The notes under the pieces are model-generated. The model had not been told where the DNA came from. It saw nothing but the letters and a program-made list of their open reading frames with translations, and made no database searches. From Ciona intestinalis (taxonomy: Eukaryota; Chordata; Ascidiacea; Phlebobranchia; Cionidae), in assembly GCF_000224145.3 (NCBI RefSeq), contig NC_020172.2, positions 3,455,557-3,519,556 of the forward strand: 64,000 bases of DNA. The letters run 5' to 3'. The translations under genes were made by a program, and so were the position numbers. Below, piece after piece: positions 22,901 to 33,600 of the stretch. The stretch's first letter is position 1; each line of letters starts with the position of its first letter.

Positions 22901-25900
22901 GTATACGTTACCTGTATCCGCCGTCGTTATTTGTGGAGGTACAATTTTCGTTTTCACTGCACGGATTAGACGAACAACCGTCAATTTTTTCTTCTGAAAA
23001 TAAAGAAGATTTTTTCAAAACTTTTTTTTCCAAATTTTAGAAACTGATTATAAACCATACTAGTGCACGTTATTACTTAAAACAGATGTGTAAAATAAGC
23101 AGAAAATTAATTCGAGATGATTTACCCACCGCTTTCACACAAGACGCCTTCCCATCCTACCGCGCATGCGCACTCAAAAGAATTGACGTAATCCACGCAA
23201 ATTCCACCGTTGAGACAAGGATCGCTGTCGCATTCGTCAATTTCAGTTTGGCAGGTCACACCTATTAAATACAATGAATGAATGAATGAATGAATGAATG
23301 TAACTTACTTTATCCTCGCGTTGTAGGAAAACTACAATTGTTATAACACGGGTGTTCTGTTTCGTACACCTCGTGCCAGCTTTCCAGTTACCACGTATGT
23401 AACTTTGTGTTTTTTTTTTGTATAACTGACAGTTTGGACACTCATTAGTAACCACTGAGTTGGAACAGAAATTCCATACATTAAAATCACTACCTTTTGT
23501 ATATAAGACAAATAGGGTTTGCATGTATATACCGGGAGAAAATAATGATTAATTTGAGGGTTACACCAAGCTGGCGTTACAGGCTATAGTACATTGCATA
23601 TGCGTAATGATATAACGTAATAAAGGGTCACGTATAAGTATAAAACGAACTACTACGTTCTCTTTTCCGCTTAACAGTCATAACTATACACCTTCGGGTT
23701 TTTAACTTGACCTGAAAGAAATTTAATCAAAAATAAGGAGAACCGCAACACACCCATTGCCTATGGTATACCGCACAAGTAGGCCCTATAACTTGAGTAA
23801 AAATTTTAGGCCCATGAACGTGATGGAATAGGCGCTCAAATTAACCTGTAAAGCCGTCCCGGCAAATGCATTCAAAGGTCGCTGCGCCGCCGTCAGAAGT
23901 CTTTGTCTGGCAAGTGGATTGGGACCCGCAAGGGCTATTGAGACATGGATCGACTGTGGGAAACAGAAAACTTAACACAGAACTACTCCGGAGCATCATC
24001 GCGTTTATAGGTACATTAATCTATAGTAGGGTGGAGAAAGAGGGGACACCTTTTCATTCCATTTCTCGTCCCATTTGGTAGCAAACAAAGAACATTCAAA
24101 GAACCATGAAACCGAATCCTCGCGATTTCCATAGTTTAACACATATACTATCATTTGCCCCCACCGTACTTATAAAATATATCATGCTTTCGTGTAGTAG
24201 TTTTTTTACCTGGATCGCCAATGTTTCTCTCGCAAGTGTTCCCAGCGAAATCATCCATACATAAGCATGTAAAGCCCCCGCCCATCAACTGCTTGCATGT
24301 ACCACCGTTGAGGCAAGGTCCACTTTCACATTCATCTATATCTGTCTCGCAGTGATACCCTATAAATAGAGAAAGTATAATACAAAAAAATATATATATA
24401 TAGTAGGGTGGGGGAAGATGGGATACCTTTTCATTGTATTTCTCGTCCCATTTGGTATAGTATATAAGCACAGACAATTCAAAGAAATATGTATCCGTAT
24501 CCTCACGACTCCCGTAAGACCATAGTTAATTGTTTAAAACACGTCAGGATAGAAAGTTAACGTAAAAAATTGTTGAAATTTATAAAATTGACCAAAAAAT
24601 CGAAAAAAAACACAGTTTTTGCAATACTTCATATTATGTTAAAAGGTATCGGGTATTATTAATTGAAATACCTTCGTATCCATCTGGGCAAATGCACTCA
24701 TACTCTATCCTGTTATCTTTCATCTCGCATGTACCTCCGTTTTTACAAGGCTCCCGTTCGCAAGGTCTGTAGTCAGGCCTAACTGTGAAGAAAAATAATG
24801 GTACATAGATTTACTGTGGGGTAAGACGGAACACCTATTTAGCCCATATTATCCCAATATTCCAATCATGTTTTGAACAATTAACAACGGTCTATTGGAG
24901 TCGTGAGGGTACGGTTTATACTGCTCTGAATGTTTTTGGATTACTACCAAATGGGACGAGAAAACAGAATAAAAAGTGTCCTATCTCCCCCAACCTAAGA
25001 TATAACAGTACCCATCTTCACCCACCCTACTATACATATATTTAGATACAAAATACACACGTATTACCTGCATACATCAGCATCATTCCTTGGTAATTGT
25101 TGGAATCGTCAGATATAAATTGTAGTTTCAATGACGGCCCAACACCATTGATCGTCACCTTTGGTGCACTGAATCTAAATCACAATGGAATTAATAAAAA
25201 ATCATCTATATAACCTAATACATTCATAAATTTATCTATATAGAACGTAAGTAAAAAAATAACCGCCCGGGAAAGAGTATATGGTCATGTATAGGGAGTA
25301 AAACTTAACTTGCACACTTAAATTATTCTATTAACTTTATAGAACGAGAGTAACAAATATACGGCATAAAAATTTACCCGCAGAATTGAAGGGTTCCAAA
25401 TGAGTCTACAGTGATGTTCATATAGTCGTAACATATAGTTTGATTCGTGTTCGGATTCCTGGCACTTTCCAGTCGCATCACCCAAAATTTTATCTGAAAT
25501 GAAAAAGTAAAAAAAACGCTTTGTGGACGATTTAGTATGTTAATTTTGTTTCATTCTTTTTTACGGTGTATAATGTTGCGTCGTCTCCGCCATCTCGGTA
25601 CCAAGTGCAGTTTGAGTTTGTGGGGTAAGTTTTATTCATCTCTAGTTTGCTTTCAGGGTAGTTTGGGGTCTGTAATAAAAATATATAAAAACATTCTTAC
25701 ATTGAATGAATGTAACTTAAGATTAAATGAATGGAACTTATTTACCCTCGCGTAGTGGGGCAACAATAACACTCATTCAAAAACGGGTGTTTTGTTCCAG
25801 CACGTTCGTGCCGCTTACGAGTTACCACTTATGTAAATTTTTGGGTGATTATTTTTTAATGACGTGATTTTAGAGACTGTTTTCAGCTTATCTGACCTGG

Positions 25901-26456
25901 ATAACTCCTGATAATTCGTCCAATCGACCTCCACAACCTTTGTAAGTCTTCAGCTTTCGTTCCGGAGCCTGACCTATATACAAGAAACATACAAAATGTT
26001 ACCATTATAGCATGTAGTCACATACAATTAAGATATAGTAGGGTGGGGTAAGTTGGGACACCTTTTTATCAAAATATAAAACCGTATCCTCAAGTTTGCC
26101 ATTGATCGTTGGGTGTTTAAAACACGATCAGGATATTTGGAATTTATGTGCTAAAAGTGTCCCATCTTACCCCACCATACCATATATTTACACTGACGAG
26201 TTTTATAACATAACACATTTCGATAATTATCTCCTCGAAAATATGTTGAAACAACGAAGAGAAAACAAAAATAAACCTTACGGCTTAGATTAAGAATACA
26301 AAACAACAGAAATACAAAATTCACACAACGCGTTAAGAATCACAAATACGCAAAAATATATAAACAAAATATATTGTACTCCGTAAATTTACCTGCAATT
26401 TGTTGCAGAAAACACAGTATGACGATAACCCAAAATATCAGCAGATTCTCGGGCAT
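19910..26456 (-). CDS. Cell-surface CUB/EGF/Sushi transmembrane protein (530 aa, 14 exons)
   Basis: Exons on the minus strand: 26393-26456, 25897-25973, 25565-25669, 25378-25493, 25068-25174, 24672-24782, 24210-24359, 23846-23953, 23130-23261, 22912-22993, 22346-22509, 21877-22047, 20633-20762 and 19910-19985. Phases agree throughout and the total is 1593 nt. Order: signal peptide 1-21; CUB ~34-156 (starts [10 protein letters not shown], has CYDY, ends [14 protein letters not shown]); six EGF-like modules ~157-405, two with DIDEC/EIDEC-type calcium-binding starts and NGGTC/NGGIC cores; one Sushi/CCP module ~406-462 ([14 protein letters not shown]); membrane helix ~478-500; 26-residue tail. 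It should sit in the plasma membrane and bind ligands outside. The short tail has no signalling motif I can name. The last exon is less certain than the rest. No one-to-one named orthologue is claimed. Confidence 0.85.
20018..20213 (-). repeat. MITE copy
   Basis: Reverse copy in the last intron of the CUB/EGF/Sushi gene, starting about 33 bp after (genomic right of) the last-exon acceptor. Confidence 0.85.
20426..20612 (+). repeat. MITE copy
   Basis: Forward copy, GTGAGGTGAGATGGGACAC at the left and GGTGTCCCATATTACCCCAA at the right. It lies in the last intron of the CUB/EGF/Sushi gene, just outside the donor of the membrane-helix exon. Confidence 0.9.
20765..21195. repeat. Tandem repeat, ~140 bp unit, three copies
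   Basis: Three diverged copies in intron 12 of the CUB/EGF/Sushi gene share GGCAATTTAAACACATTGGG, TTTGTTA.GC, ACCGAGAAACRCG.TTTCTGG and AACATGRCAAAAT.TACACATTTT. The first copy, next to the splice acceptor, is the most degraded. Confidence 0.75.
21603..21802 (+). repeat. MITE copy
   Basis: Forward copy in intron 12 of the CUB/EGF/Sushi gene, with both ends present: GAGTGGGGGGAAGACGGGAC and TTTTCCCACCCTAATATA. Confidence 0.9.
22130..22278 (+). repeat. SINE 3' part with (ATTC)n tail
   Basis: Sense-strand copy of the tRNA-derived SINE lacking its tRNA head. It has ACGTGGTAACTCGTAAGCTG and TGAAACAGAACACCCGTG, followed directly by about 16 units of ATTC. Confidence 0.8.
22610..22796 (+). repeat. 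MITE copy
   Basis: Forward copy in intron 10 of the CUB/EGF/Sushi gene. GTGGTAAGATGGGACACC and GTGTCCCATCTTCCCCCAAC form the ends. Confidence 0.9.
23271..23470 (-). repeat. SINE copy
   Basis: Antisense copy starting with (GAAT)n at the splice acceptor of EGF exon 9. It continues with TAACTTACTTTATCCTCGCG and GTGTTCTGTTTCGTACACCT. Confidence 0.8.
24021..24172 (-). repeat. MITE copy, internally deleted
   Basis: Reverse copy. The left half is normal, and about 50 bp before the right end are missing. Confidence 0.8.
24400..24553 (-). repeat. MITE copy, right end missing
   Basis: Reverse copy starting TAGTAGGGTGGGGGAAGATG. It stops after the CACG.TCAGGATA word without the second inverted repeat. 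Confidence 0.8.
24811..25036 (+). repeat. MITE copy plus a second right end
   Basis: Forward copy ends near 25013. A further CCCATCTTCACCCACCCTAC follows at once, as if the terminus were duplicated. Confidence 0.8.
25700..25890 (-). repeat. SINE copy, degraded
   Basis: Antisense copy with TGAATGAATGTAACTTA, TTTACCCTCGCG and TTACGAGTTACCACTTATGT, in intron 2 of the CUB/EGF/Sushi gene. Confidence 0.7.
26034..26194 (-). repeat. MITE copy, internally deleted
   Basis: Reverse copy in intron 1 of the CUB/EGF/Sushi gene. About 45 bp containing the TTTTCTCGTCCCATTTGGTA block are missing. Confidence 0.8.
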
Positions 26457-26579
26457 TCCTGGGTCCGGATTTTTTGGATTCTTTTTTTATTGCCTCGATT
26501 TGATCCGATCCTATTTAACCGCCGCACGGGTGTCCCAGGGTCGAAAGACTCATTTTCGTACAACAGTATGCAATTTTAA

Positions 26580-26955
26580 AAAGACCTGAAAAAGAAGTTT
26601 AGGCGAAAATGCAATAGCTAAAGTTAGAGGTCGTTTTATTGCGCGGGCGCCTAGAACTCATTTTTTTGTAAAACATGATGCCGTTTTTAACTATTAATTA
26701 AAATACTCAAACATTATGCAATTTTTATTTAAATGGACCTAAAATAAAAAATTTCTCGAATATACACATTAGCTACAATTAGACGTCGTTTAATTGCGCG
26801 GAAGACCGGGAATCATTTTTTTTGTAAAACGCCATACAGTTTTTCCATTTCTCTAAATTTACCTAACAATGAAAATATTATCTAAATTGACCTAAAATAA
26901 GCGAAAATGCATTAGCTACAGTTTACGGTCGTTTTAATTGCGCGGAAGGCCACTA
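26580..26955. repeat. Tandem repeat, ~147 bp unit, upstream of the CUB/EGF/Sushi gene
   Basis: Three copies (cores near 26617, 26769 and 26912) share TTAGCTACA.TTA.R.GTCG, TTTAATTGCGCGGAAG and AATCATTTTTTTTGTAAAAC. The array sits 120-500 bp upstream of the ATG at 26456, where a promoter is expected. Confidence 0.75.
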
Positions 26956-27654
26956 CAAACGTAACCAGCGACCTGTTACAACTTGTGGGCTGGAAACGGT
27001 CGAAAAACAAGCGAAAGTGGAATTGGTGACACACGTTTCCCTGCAGGAGTGCACTTCATAGCGTTTATGGGGCAGTAGTGCGGTGTGAGTGGTTTCTACC
27101 CGCATATTTTCGACTACTATGCTGTTATGCCGCTCATAATCGATGTTCTTTTAAGCTGCCGAGTTTGCGTTGACAACAGCCTGTTTACGGCAGCGTTTTC
27201 GAGCATCCAGTGCTCGCGTAATCCCCTGAAATAGCTACGTAACCAATATGCTACACTTATAGTGGACAGCATGAAAGAGCCACTTTAAGTGTAGCGTAAA
27301 GTGAAAAGGTGGCACAACTTTATAAAACGCTAAAGGTTGAAATGGACAAAATATGCGACATGCTAAAGAACCAAATAAAAAAAACGAAAAAAAAACGCTG
27401 TGAGCATTTTAAAAGCGTTTAAAAGTAACTAATATAAATCAAAAGATTGGCGAAAACAGTAACGAAATGTAAAAAAAAATTAAATTAAGGAACAAACAAA
27501 AATGTTTGTTAAAGCTGTATACACAAGTCTAAACCAAAGATAGAAATTACTTTTCGCACTGAGCGTTTGTCCCCACCCTATATTTAATAGTTCGCGTCGA
27601 CAATAGCAAAATTTGTACAGCTGAAACTGTGTTTGCCGTTTTCGCTAGAAACGC
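26956..27654. other. Short intergenic gap between two tandem minus-strand genes
   Basis: About 0.7 kb without exons or MITEs. It must hold the 3' UTR of the TIR/SAM gene and upstream sequence of the CUB/EGF/Sushi gene. ATTAAA on the minus strand at 27583-27588, about 70 bases past the TIR/SAM stop, is a plausible poly(A) signal. Confidence 0.5.
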
Positions 27655-30600
27655 TCAGGACATAAAACGAACAAGTTTATCCAAAAACTGGGGCAAATTT
27701 GCTTTGAAAAGTTTGTCAGTGCTAAGGTCGACAGGTCTGGGAAGATGAGTCATCATTTTTCGGACTCGCTCACTCGCGCCCTCTGGCGGCCAAGTGACGA
27801 ACTGCAACATGACTGGCAACACTGGTTTTCCGAGACTGCTGGCCAATAACATATCTTGCTCGCAGTTTTGGCAGTGCACGTATTTCGGCGTAAGGCAGCA
27901 GACGACGACTTTGGATAGCTGTAAACCATATGGGACATTTTTAACCATATAGGCAGCGCTGTTATAGCGTTTTAGACAAACACACATTTTTCTGGTCTCC
28001 AAGAATTTGGTATTCGTTTAGCTTTAGCACTTTTCAACACTTTTATATAAAAATTTTACGACCATATCAGCCATACATAAAACAAATTAAAAAAATAATC
28101 ACCTACTAAGTAACATGCATGCGGTAACTCATAAGTCGGTACAGGGTGTATGAAACAGAATACGCGTGTTGTAACCACCGTCCATTTTCGGCCACGCGAG
28201 GATAAAGCAAGTTTCATCTATTTAATATATACTTAACCAATAACACAATAATCCTAACCTTCATGTTTCTATGAATATGTGTTTGAAGATTCTCGACTTG
28301 CGCAGCGTCTGCTGTACTCTGAGATTTGTTCTGACGCATCGCCATGCGTGACGTAGACGACCGTGGCGTCATTGTGACGTCAGACCAACATGGCAAATCG
28401 TTGCTCTCAAGGAAATCAGCGATTTCTAATACCTGTAAATTAGGTTGATACAATCAAAAGACATTTGGCAGTTTTTAGATTAAGTTAATTCTACTATATG
28501 TGGTTGGAGTTTTTTTTGGGAACCTTAAGTTTAGCCTACATTTGCCCCATTTACCCCAACACCCTTAGACTGCTATACGTGCGGCTGGAACTCGCGCTTA
28601 ACCACGTTTTATTAATGATAGAGTATAGGGTGGGGGAAGATGAGACACCTTTTCATTCAATTTTCTCGTCCCATTTGGTAGTAAACAAAGAACATTTAAA
28701 GAATTATAAAACCGTATCCTCACGGTTTCCTTGGACCGTTGTTTATTGTTTAAAAACGATCATGGTTTTTGGAAATTAAGCACTAAATTGTTGCAACTTA
28801 CCCCACAATACTATATGGTTAGTTGTTTTATTATAAAAAAAAACATATCCCACCCTGGCTTGGACGTCCCACTGATAACTGATAAATATCTTAGGAATTA
28901 CGATAGATTCGTCAACGTTCGGTTCGTTGGTCATGTTGGCAAAGCAGATGGATTTCAATGTTTGAACGCCTTCAGTCATTTGTTCCAAATATTTCTGTCA
29001 AGTTTGTAAGTAGTTAATTTGCATAGTAGGGTCGGGCAAAATGATGCATGTTTTCATTTACAGTATAGTATGAATGTATGGAACTGGCTTTATGCTGGCG
29101 TGGCACGAGTGTTCTGTTTCATACATCTCATGCTAGCTTACGAGTTACCATGTATGTAACTTTATGGGTGAATATTTTTTAAAGTTTATTTTTATTTTTA
29201 TATATGGCTGATAATTTGAACAACCCATTAAGGACTATTGGGTTGGAGTAATTGCCATTCTGTGTCTTGAATGAATGAATGTAACTTACTTTATCCTCGC
29301 GTGGCCGGAAAACGACAGTCGTTACCACACGGGTTTAACACCTCGTGCCAGCTTACGAGTTACCATGTATGTTACTTTGTGGGTGATTATTTTTTTGGAC
29401 TATTTTTCTGTATGGCTAATAATTTAGACAACCCATTAGTGACCACTGGGTTGGAGCAATTGCCGTTAAGTGTCTTGCCCAAAGACACATATGCCAACAA
29501 TGGTAGCAGCGTCGAGCCTTGAACCCATTACCTCTGGTCTCGTACCTCGTTTAATGTACCACAAAATAACACAGCAACGAAAAATAAAACATAAAATGGC
29601 ATTCTTGGTTAACAAAAAAGTTGCATATGTTATAGACAACAGTGTATTTTGCTAAGTTTAAATTGGCAAAAAGACTGACCTGTTCCAACACCACGCCAGT
29701 CAAGTTCGGTTGTGGTTTTATATGGTGTTCTAAAATACTCATGCTCTCGGAGTACAACTTTTTTTCAAAGTCTATAGCTGGAGAATCACCTAAAACGAGA
29801 AATTCGCAATAAAAACTTGATTTTCTAATAAATAAGCACGTGTAAATCTGGACCTATTAAGACTAAACTCTTTATTATTATAAACGTCATTTTTATTTTT
29901 TAACGGTATTTGCTTATTTTGTTTTTTTTACAAAAGGTAAAATCTTTCTAAAAGACGTGCTTAAGAATTTCTTGCAAATGGATGATTTTATCGGAAAGTA
30001 CCGTATTCTGTACACAGTGATATAAACCAAAGAAGGTATATAACCGCTAAAGAAGGCGGGTAATGCCAGTTAGAGACAGCTAGAGATATAAGAGGGTGGG
30101 GGAAGAAGGGACACATTTTCATTCTATTTTCTCGCCCATTTCGTAGTAAACAAAGAACATTCAAAGAAATATTAAATCGTATGCTCTCAACTCCAACAGA
30201 CCGTCATTAATTGTTTAAAACACGATCAGGATATTTGGATATTAAATGCTAAAGGGGTCCCACCTTCTCCCACCCTACAATATAAATTTATAATTGACAT
30301 CGTTACTTACCCATCGTTGCTTTCATGGAATTCTTCAATTTATTCCAAGAGTTTGAGAATAGAAGAGTAAGAAGAGACCTGTCTCCTCCCAACCAATAAG
30401 AGAAGAGGACTTCGTGAAAGACGAATGGAGACGTGGAAGCCGCTTCAGTCATCAAGCAAATCGCATACGAACATTTAGCGAGGTTTCCACCGTTTAGTTG
30501 CAAGAATTCTTCGCGAGATTGTCCAAGTTTATCGTGCGATAAAACCTGAAATGTGGGACTCGCTTGAATAAAGTTTTGGTGCTAGTTATAATAGCTTGAA

Positions 30601-33600
30601 GTGTGTTAGGTAACATTGTACTGGAGAATTATCTCGCTTCAGTAATTCTGGAGTTCTTTATGATTATAAATGAAGTATGAAATTTAAATCGTTTTTTTTT
30701 TCAAATTGTTTTTTTTTTGGTAAAAAATAGTTGCTGTCGTTTTTCGGTCACGCGAGGATAATATGCACAATATAGGCAATTACTTCCTTTTAATAAAAAA
30801 TAACCGTTTACAGTTATAGGCAACAGTGTCCAAGTATCCTTTTAATATAGTGGGGTGGGGGAAGATGGGACACCTTTTCGTTTAGTTTTCTCTTTTCATT
30901 TGGTAGTAAACAAAGAACATTCAATGAATTATAAAACCGTATCTTCGCGACTTCCACAGACCGTTGTTAATTGTTTAAAACACGATCAGGCTATTTGGAT
31001 ATTATGTTTTAAAGGTGTCCCATCTTACCCCACTCTACTATATATGATAAAATTATGATTTTTTTACCTGAAGACCTCTTCTTAACAAATCTGTTTTAAT
31101 ATTACTGGCCAGTCGTGCATCCTGGGGGTCGTATATGAGATATATAGAATCCCGTTTTGGACGTATGAGCCTATACCTTAGATGCCAGCTTTCAGAATAC
31201 TTCTCTTCGGACTTGAGAACTAGCATTAGTTCTGATAAGATCTTCTTTCTTACGATGCGGGAATCGACTCCTAAAAATAAAAAATACAGCAATCTAATCT
31301 TTTTAACGTTTCTTTTTGTTGATAATATATGGTCTGCAAGAAAAAAGATTTTGCTAAAATTATATTTCTGCCCGTTCAAAGGACTACACTAAGCATACTA
31401 CAAGAGAGCAGAGCTTTTAGAGCAGAGAACACGTATAATACGGCATCATTAAGAAAGTTATAAAATAAAAGTATATTATACATTACAAAGTTCGTGAGTC
31501 GTAAATAAAATTTGCTACCATTAGTCTCATACTCATTTTTTGTTGTTATTATTATCATACCTATATTTAGTGACACAGACGGTTCTATGGTAGAAATGAA
31601 ACCATATTTACCTAAGAGCCACTGCAAGTCGCTGTCTCTAGTTGCAAGAAGCAAATACCCGTCGACTCGCTGCTCGGCAAACGAATGCCTGCAGAAAAAC
31701 ATGATATAGAGGGTGGAATAACACGGGACTTATTTTCTTTCTATGTTGTCGTCCCACTTGGTAGTAAACAAAAACCATTCAAACATATAACCGGCTATCG
31801 ACTCTAAAAAAAACTTTTTTATTTGTTTAAAACACGATTAGAGTATTTGGATATTACATTCTAAAGGTGATCGTCTCCCACATTCTACTATATATGTATA
31901 TACAAGCTCAAGTTAAAATTTACCTGTAGAACTCACGAACGTGTATTGAGTAAAGCCACTCTACAACGTCAGTGCAGTTCCAAGCGATCACACGTTTTCT
32001 TTTCCAATCTTCGTTGTACTTCGACTCGCTTTGTATTGGTGGGGGCATGTAGGGTGACTTTACTGTAGCTATCTATTAAGAAAAATGGCGTTAAGAAGAT
32101 AGGACACCTTGGAATGTTCTTTATTCTGTTTTCTTATCCAATGTGGTAGTAAACAAAAACATTTTAAAAAATATAAAAGCATATCTCACGGCTCCCATAG
32201 ACTGTTGTTAATTGTTTAAAACACTATCCGGATATTTGGATTTTATGTGCTAAAGGAGTTCCATCCTATCCCACAGTACGGTATGCGTGTTTTAGAAATA
32301 CATAAACCATTACCTTATCCAATCTTTCAAACAGTGCGCCCACGGCGTATGATGTTTTTTCCTCGATTGACAAATGGGCGAGGTCTCCCGTTAGGTCCAC
32401 CAGTACAGCGTTTACTGACAATAAGCATTCTGAAAAAAACAAGACCAAATTTACGCATATACGTTATCGAAAACCATTGATATATAGAAGGTGGGCAAGA
32501 CGGGACACCCTTAGCACATAATATCTAATGGAAGTAAGGATACGGTTTTATAATACTTTGAAAGTGTTTTTGTTTACTACCAAATGGGACGGGAAAATAG
32601 AATAAAAAGGTATCCCATATTTTCTCATCCTATACTGTATATATAGTAGATTGTGATAAGATGCTCCATGCTTACATTTTTATCATCTCATTTTTTATAA
32701 ACAAATTATTTAGAGAATTTTAATCAGTACCCTCACGGCTTTAAACAGCGTTTCTTTTTCTTCAAAACACGATTACGAAAATTTGGATATTATTTGCTTA
32801 CCATATTCTTACCCCACAGTACTATATATTGTACATTTATATTTACCTGCAAATGTTCGAGTGAATTGTACTTGCTCCAAAATTACACAGAAAACTTGTG
32901 GTCTCTTGGATTCATCGTCGTGTGAGATTCGTTCCATTATAATCTACAACGTGTATGTGATTTTAACTTTATTGATAGACTGAATAAATGAAACTTGCTT
33001 AATCCTCCTGTGACCGGAAAACGACAGTCGTTTCAACACGGATGTTCTGTTTCACACATCTCGTGCCAGCTTACGAGTTACCACGTCTGTAAATCTATTG
33101 GTGATTTTTACTGTATGTCTGACAATTTAGACTACACTTCCTAAATGTGTTTTGCACAAATAACAACACTCTTTCAGAGGCTACGGTTATAAAATACAGT
33201 AATGTTCTAAATTTACTACCAAATCAGACCAGAAAAACGAATAAAAACATTTCATCTTACCCCATCTTCGTATAAAACATTGTATTAATTACCTAACTCA
33301 CCACCAACGTGAAATTAAACGATAAAATGTTAGTATTCACCTTCCTCTCATACACAGTAATTGGACACGTCATAAAGTCCCTTGAAAATATGAAAACTAT
33401 TGCCCTGCATTTGTCCGTATTCTCCAATCTCGTTGATAACCAGGACGAACTGTCAATTATTTTTTCGTCTTTGTCGAACCTGGGTTGATAGAATGTTGTT
33501 TTAAGTTATTTACTACATTTAATATTTATTAAGTGAAAAAATGTATAACAATAGGCATATACAATCTATAATTTGTTTTAGTCAGGTTAAACATTTACAC

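Noticed and set aside
28498..29009. Plus-strand frames within the TIR/SAM gene
   Set aside because: They are antisense to real exons or lie in a MITE.
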